Shown: positions 31,203 through 33,691 of the stretch, piece by piece
Numbering within the stretch: the first letter of the stretch is position 1
Layout: each line of letters opens with the position of its first letter
NCBI GenBank assembly: GCA_022925895.1
Contig: JAKSYS010000674.1
Location: 1-33,691, forward strand
From: Fragilaria crotonensis
Lineage: Eukaryota > Bacillariophyta > Fragilariophyceae > Fragilariales > Fragilariaceae
Direction: 5' to 3'
Length of the DNA: 33,691 nt
Notes under the pieces: model-generated
What the model saw: only the letters and a program-made list of their open reading frames with translations
What the model was told of the DNA's origin: nothing
Database searches by the model: none
Position numbers and translations under genes: made by a program

Positions 31203-31736
31203 ATGAAGGCTTCACTGCTGGTCTTTGCCAGTACCATTTTCGTCTGTGGGAGATCTCATACCCTTGCAGCCTCCACAACAACCTTGACAGGAGTTTGGGA
31301 AGTGGATGCGAGCCGAAGTGATTCCTTGGCATCGCTGCTGGTAGCAAGTGGAGCTCCGGCCATGTTCGCGCCTGTTATTGGAAGGATACTGGACAAGGAT
31401 GTCTTGCACTTTCATCTTGATGATGAAGTAGTTTCCCTGAAGTATCAGCGACGTATTTCGCTACCTTTCAAGCTACAAACAGATATATCATACAAGGTTG
31501 GCGAGGCAGTCAACATTAGCACGCCAGTTGGCGTCCAAGAGGGTCACATCGTGTCGAGCAATGAAACGAGTTGTAAAATGATACGCTATGGTCCCAAAGA
31601 AGGTGAGAAGGTGGAAGATACGTTTGAGTCGCACCAGGATGGTCGATTAATCTATTCGTTGCTTCACACGTCACCGAATGGGAAGCAGACTCGCGCCCGT
31701 CGTGTCTTCTCCAGAGTGTTTCCTGCTCCAAGGTGA
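31203..31736 (+). CDS. Small secreted calycin/lipocalin-like protein
   Basis: I chose ATG 31203, which gives 177 residues beginning with a clear signal peptide (MKASLLVFASTIFVCGRS, likely cleaved near residue 20-24); an open stretch extends upstream but without a better ATG. The mature part reads as a single beta-rich domain: LTGVWEVDASRSDSLASLL, a repeated alternation of strands (VVSLKYQRRISLPFKL, GHIVSSNETSCKMIRYG) and the end DGRLIYSLLHTSPNGKQ then RARRVFSRV. The opening GxW-like motif, the dGR near the last strands and the length resemble lipocalin/FABP-type calycins that bind small hydrophobic ligands. This is a fold guess, not a firm family match. The gene converges on the photolyase with a 73-bp gap. 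Confidence 0.6.
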   Translation: MKASLLVFASTIFVCGRSHTLAASTTTLTGVWEVDASRSDSLASLLVASGAPAMFAPVIGRILDKDVLHFHLDDEVVSLKYQRRISLPFKLQTDISYKVGEAVNISTPVGVQEGHIVSSNETSCKMIRYGPKEGEKVEDTFESHQDGRLIYSLLHTSPNGKQTRARRVFSRVFPAPR

Positions 31737-31809
31737 GGAGCTGAAGGCGAAGCCAATTTTCTTGCGCTTGGGAGGCATCATGTAACCGAACATTGTAGTG
31801 TACCATTGT

Positions 31810-33515
31810 CTATGACGAACTCTTACGTTTTGCGCCGGCCTTTCTTGCCGTACTTGTTGCTTTAGTTGTGCCGTCTGCCGCTGACTTCTGGCCCGATGAC
31901 TTCGGTTTTCCACTTTCCACTTCCGCACCGTACTTTCTTGCAGCTTCCATGGCGTTTTTAGCTGACGGTGGGTACATGCGGACAAAAGCCTGCACATCAA
32001 ACTTGCGCTTGCAACCGGCGTAGTTCATGTATCGAATCTTTCCAAAAATCTCGCGTTCCTTCCAGCCTTGATCGTGGATTCCCATTATACTCCACCCGAC
32101 ACCGACGAAGCCATTGGGATCGCACCCATCAATGGCATACTTGTCATTGAAGTACTGCGCGGTTTGCAACGCTGTCGCCGGGGACTCGGTCCACTCTAAA
32201 ATCTTCTTCGCCCAATACATTCGTAGCTGATCAACAACAAGGCGAGGAAGGTGGTTGTGAGAAAAATTGTGCGAGGACACTCCAATGTAATTTTCATTGA
32301 AAGAGTGGAACTTACAAATCCATGAAGCTTTCCTTCTTGGACAAGTTGCAGTTGGGCCGCATTCCATAAGTCATCGTGTGATTGACCACGTTCGAGTTCT
32401 TGGAGAGAGAACAGCCATTCGCGTTCATCCGACGAATGAACCCTCAGTGTCTCTTGTGCCCATTCCAACGCGCTCTCCAACGAGTCGTAGGTCTCTGGGG
32501 TGTAGTAAACAAAGTTGTCACTCAACTCGCGTCGAACTATTCCTTCTTCCATGTACATGGTTGTCGCATTTGCGTATTTCTTGTGCAATGGCTTGATAAG
32601 TAATCCCAAGCGTTGAAAGGAAATGTGACCATGATTTATCCATGGCGATAGGTTGGAGCACACTTGTTTGTAGTTGGGATTATTCCGTAATTCGTGAAAC
32701 TGTTTCAGACCAGTTTCAGCGAACGACTCGAATTGAGCCAATGCCTTTTTTGTCCCTGGCTGCGCCCATTCGACAGGTGGAACAGTGGTATCCCATTTCA
32801 AGAAATCAGCATAAAGGCACTTTTCAAAGGCTGGTAACGTGATGGGCACTTTCAAGTGCTGATTTCCTTGCATCTCTGGAAAATCAGTGAGAAACGTATC
32901 GAGCAGCTTGTGGATTTTCGGACGGAGGGTTCGGGCACCGATTTCACGCTTTGGGGATGCATGCCAAACCGGCACGATATTGTGGGCGTCAACCTGAACA
33001 ACAGAAATGGAGGTGCAAAGTGGTACCAGCTGATCCTCGAGCCACGATCGATAGGGTTTCAGTGGTGAATGATCACAAACGACCGTGTTTGCTTGCCATT
33101 GTGACAGATACCCCTCGACGGTGGATCCAACCTCAGAGGGACTTGACGGCATGATTACATGCAATGGAACGTTCATTTCGGATAACTCATGGTGGACATG
33201 TTCCAGTCCTCCCAATAGAAACGAACCGTAGCGCTCGGTGAGCCTTTCATAAAAGGGTGCCATATCTCGTGGGCTAGGAGATGGTGGGGGAAGGCAATAA
33301 AGGACACGCAGAGGCACGTTGCGTTCTCGCGCTAGGTGCGCTGCGTATAGGAGGGCCCAGTTGTCCGCAGTTCGCACATCGCGCTGCATCCAGTATACGA
33401 TGCATTTCCCAGTTCCGCTACTGTTGTGGTGACTAAGAACTCGTGTTCGTTCAGGTCTCATCCAAGTGGGAGCATCGGCGACATGTTGCGATGGGATGGT
33501 CGCATATGCAGACAT
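31810..33515 (-). CDS. PHR2: Class II CPD DNA photolyase, two exons
   Basis: Exons are 33515-32316 (400 codons) and 32226-31810 (138 residues), with an 89-nt phase-0 intron (GTAAGT...GATCAG), giving 538 residues. The N-terminal antenna domain opens at [19 protein letters not shown]. The FAD-binding helical domain shows [44 protein letters not shown], then across the splice [53 protein letters not shown] and CKRKFDV. These are class II signatures. The enzyme uses reduced FAD and blue/UV-A light to split cyclobutane pyrimidine dimers in DNA. The Lys/Ser/Ala-rich tail (last ~35 residues, ending KRKSSS) looks like a nuclear localisation signal. About 45 residues precede the core, perhaps for organelle targeting. 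The symbol follows the plant class II name. Confidence 0.95.
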
Positions 33516-33691
33516 CGTAGTATGAAGTCGAGGAATGACAGAACGAGCGACGAAGGCCTGTGAAATAGAGAGCTAGGTGCTACAGTGAGTATTCGGTGGT
33601 TCGCCGTGACACTTGCTCACAGCCAAAACACCGCACCGCGTACCGTCCGACGCTTACTCTTCCGACAACCAGCGTAGAGAAAATATAATCG

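Noticed and set aside
1-33691. tRNA or rRNA genes
   Set aside because: No cloverleaf-like or rRNA core sequence was noticed by eye; a covariance search was not possible.

Overview
This is a nuclear window from a eukaryote, most likely a diatom or close stramenopile. The intron-containing genes have short (78-102 nt) GT-AG introns. The protein set is eukaryotic: a mitochondrial ribosomal protein, a SYP2/Pep12-type SNARE, a class II photolyase and a BUD22-type nucleolar protein. The transposon remnants match, from memory, families abundant in diatom genomes. No species can be named from the sequence alone.

Layout. (1) 1-4362, minus strand: a GC-rich retroelement with a gag-like ORF followed in the same frame, after one UGA, by a reverse transcriptase-RNase H ORF that runs off the left edge. 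(2) 4363-6914: no gene; a degenerate tandem repeat fills 5426-6260. (3) 6915-10156: a tyrosine/tryptophan-permease gene converging on a BAHD-type acyltransferase with one frameshift. (4) 10157-20580: a graveyard of decayed mobile elements. It holds a dispersed repeat with a 38-bp triplication, a Ty1/Copia pol 3' end, a MULE transposase, an RNase H-containing retroelement remnant, a tyrosine-recombinase-like fragment, and a PIF/Harbinger transposase with a convergent accessory ORF. (5) 20940-33515: a gene-rich block with an unknown membrane protein, a family 2 glycosyltransferase (frameshifted), a BUD22-like protein (frameshifted), a five-exon Qa-SNARE, mitochondrial ribosomal protein mL43, a protein kinase, a small secreted calycin-like protein and a class II CPD photolyase.

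The genes are unrelated housekeeping or metabolic functions, so no pathway links them. They pack as close convergent pairs (gaps of 73, 80 and 165 bp) and divergent pairs that share about 430-500 bp of upstream DNA.

The most interesting observations are: a Qa-SNARE that ends in a predicted CaaX prenylation box instead of a membrane anchor; the in-frame UGA between gag and pol; three otherwise clean genes each broken by one apparent single-base indel; and a coherent RNase H-bearing element remnant plus a separate FLLRPGE recombinase-like fragment. Family assignments come from reading motifs by eye; no database search was run.
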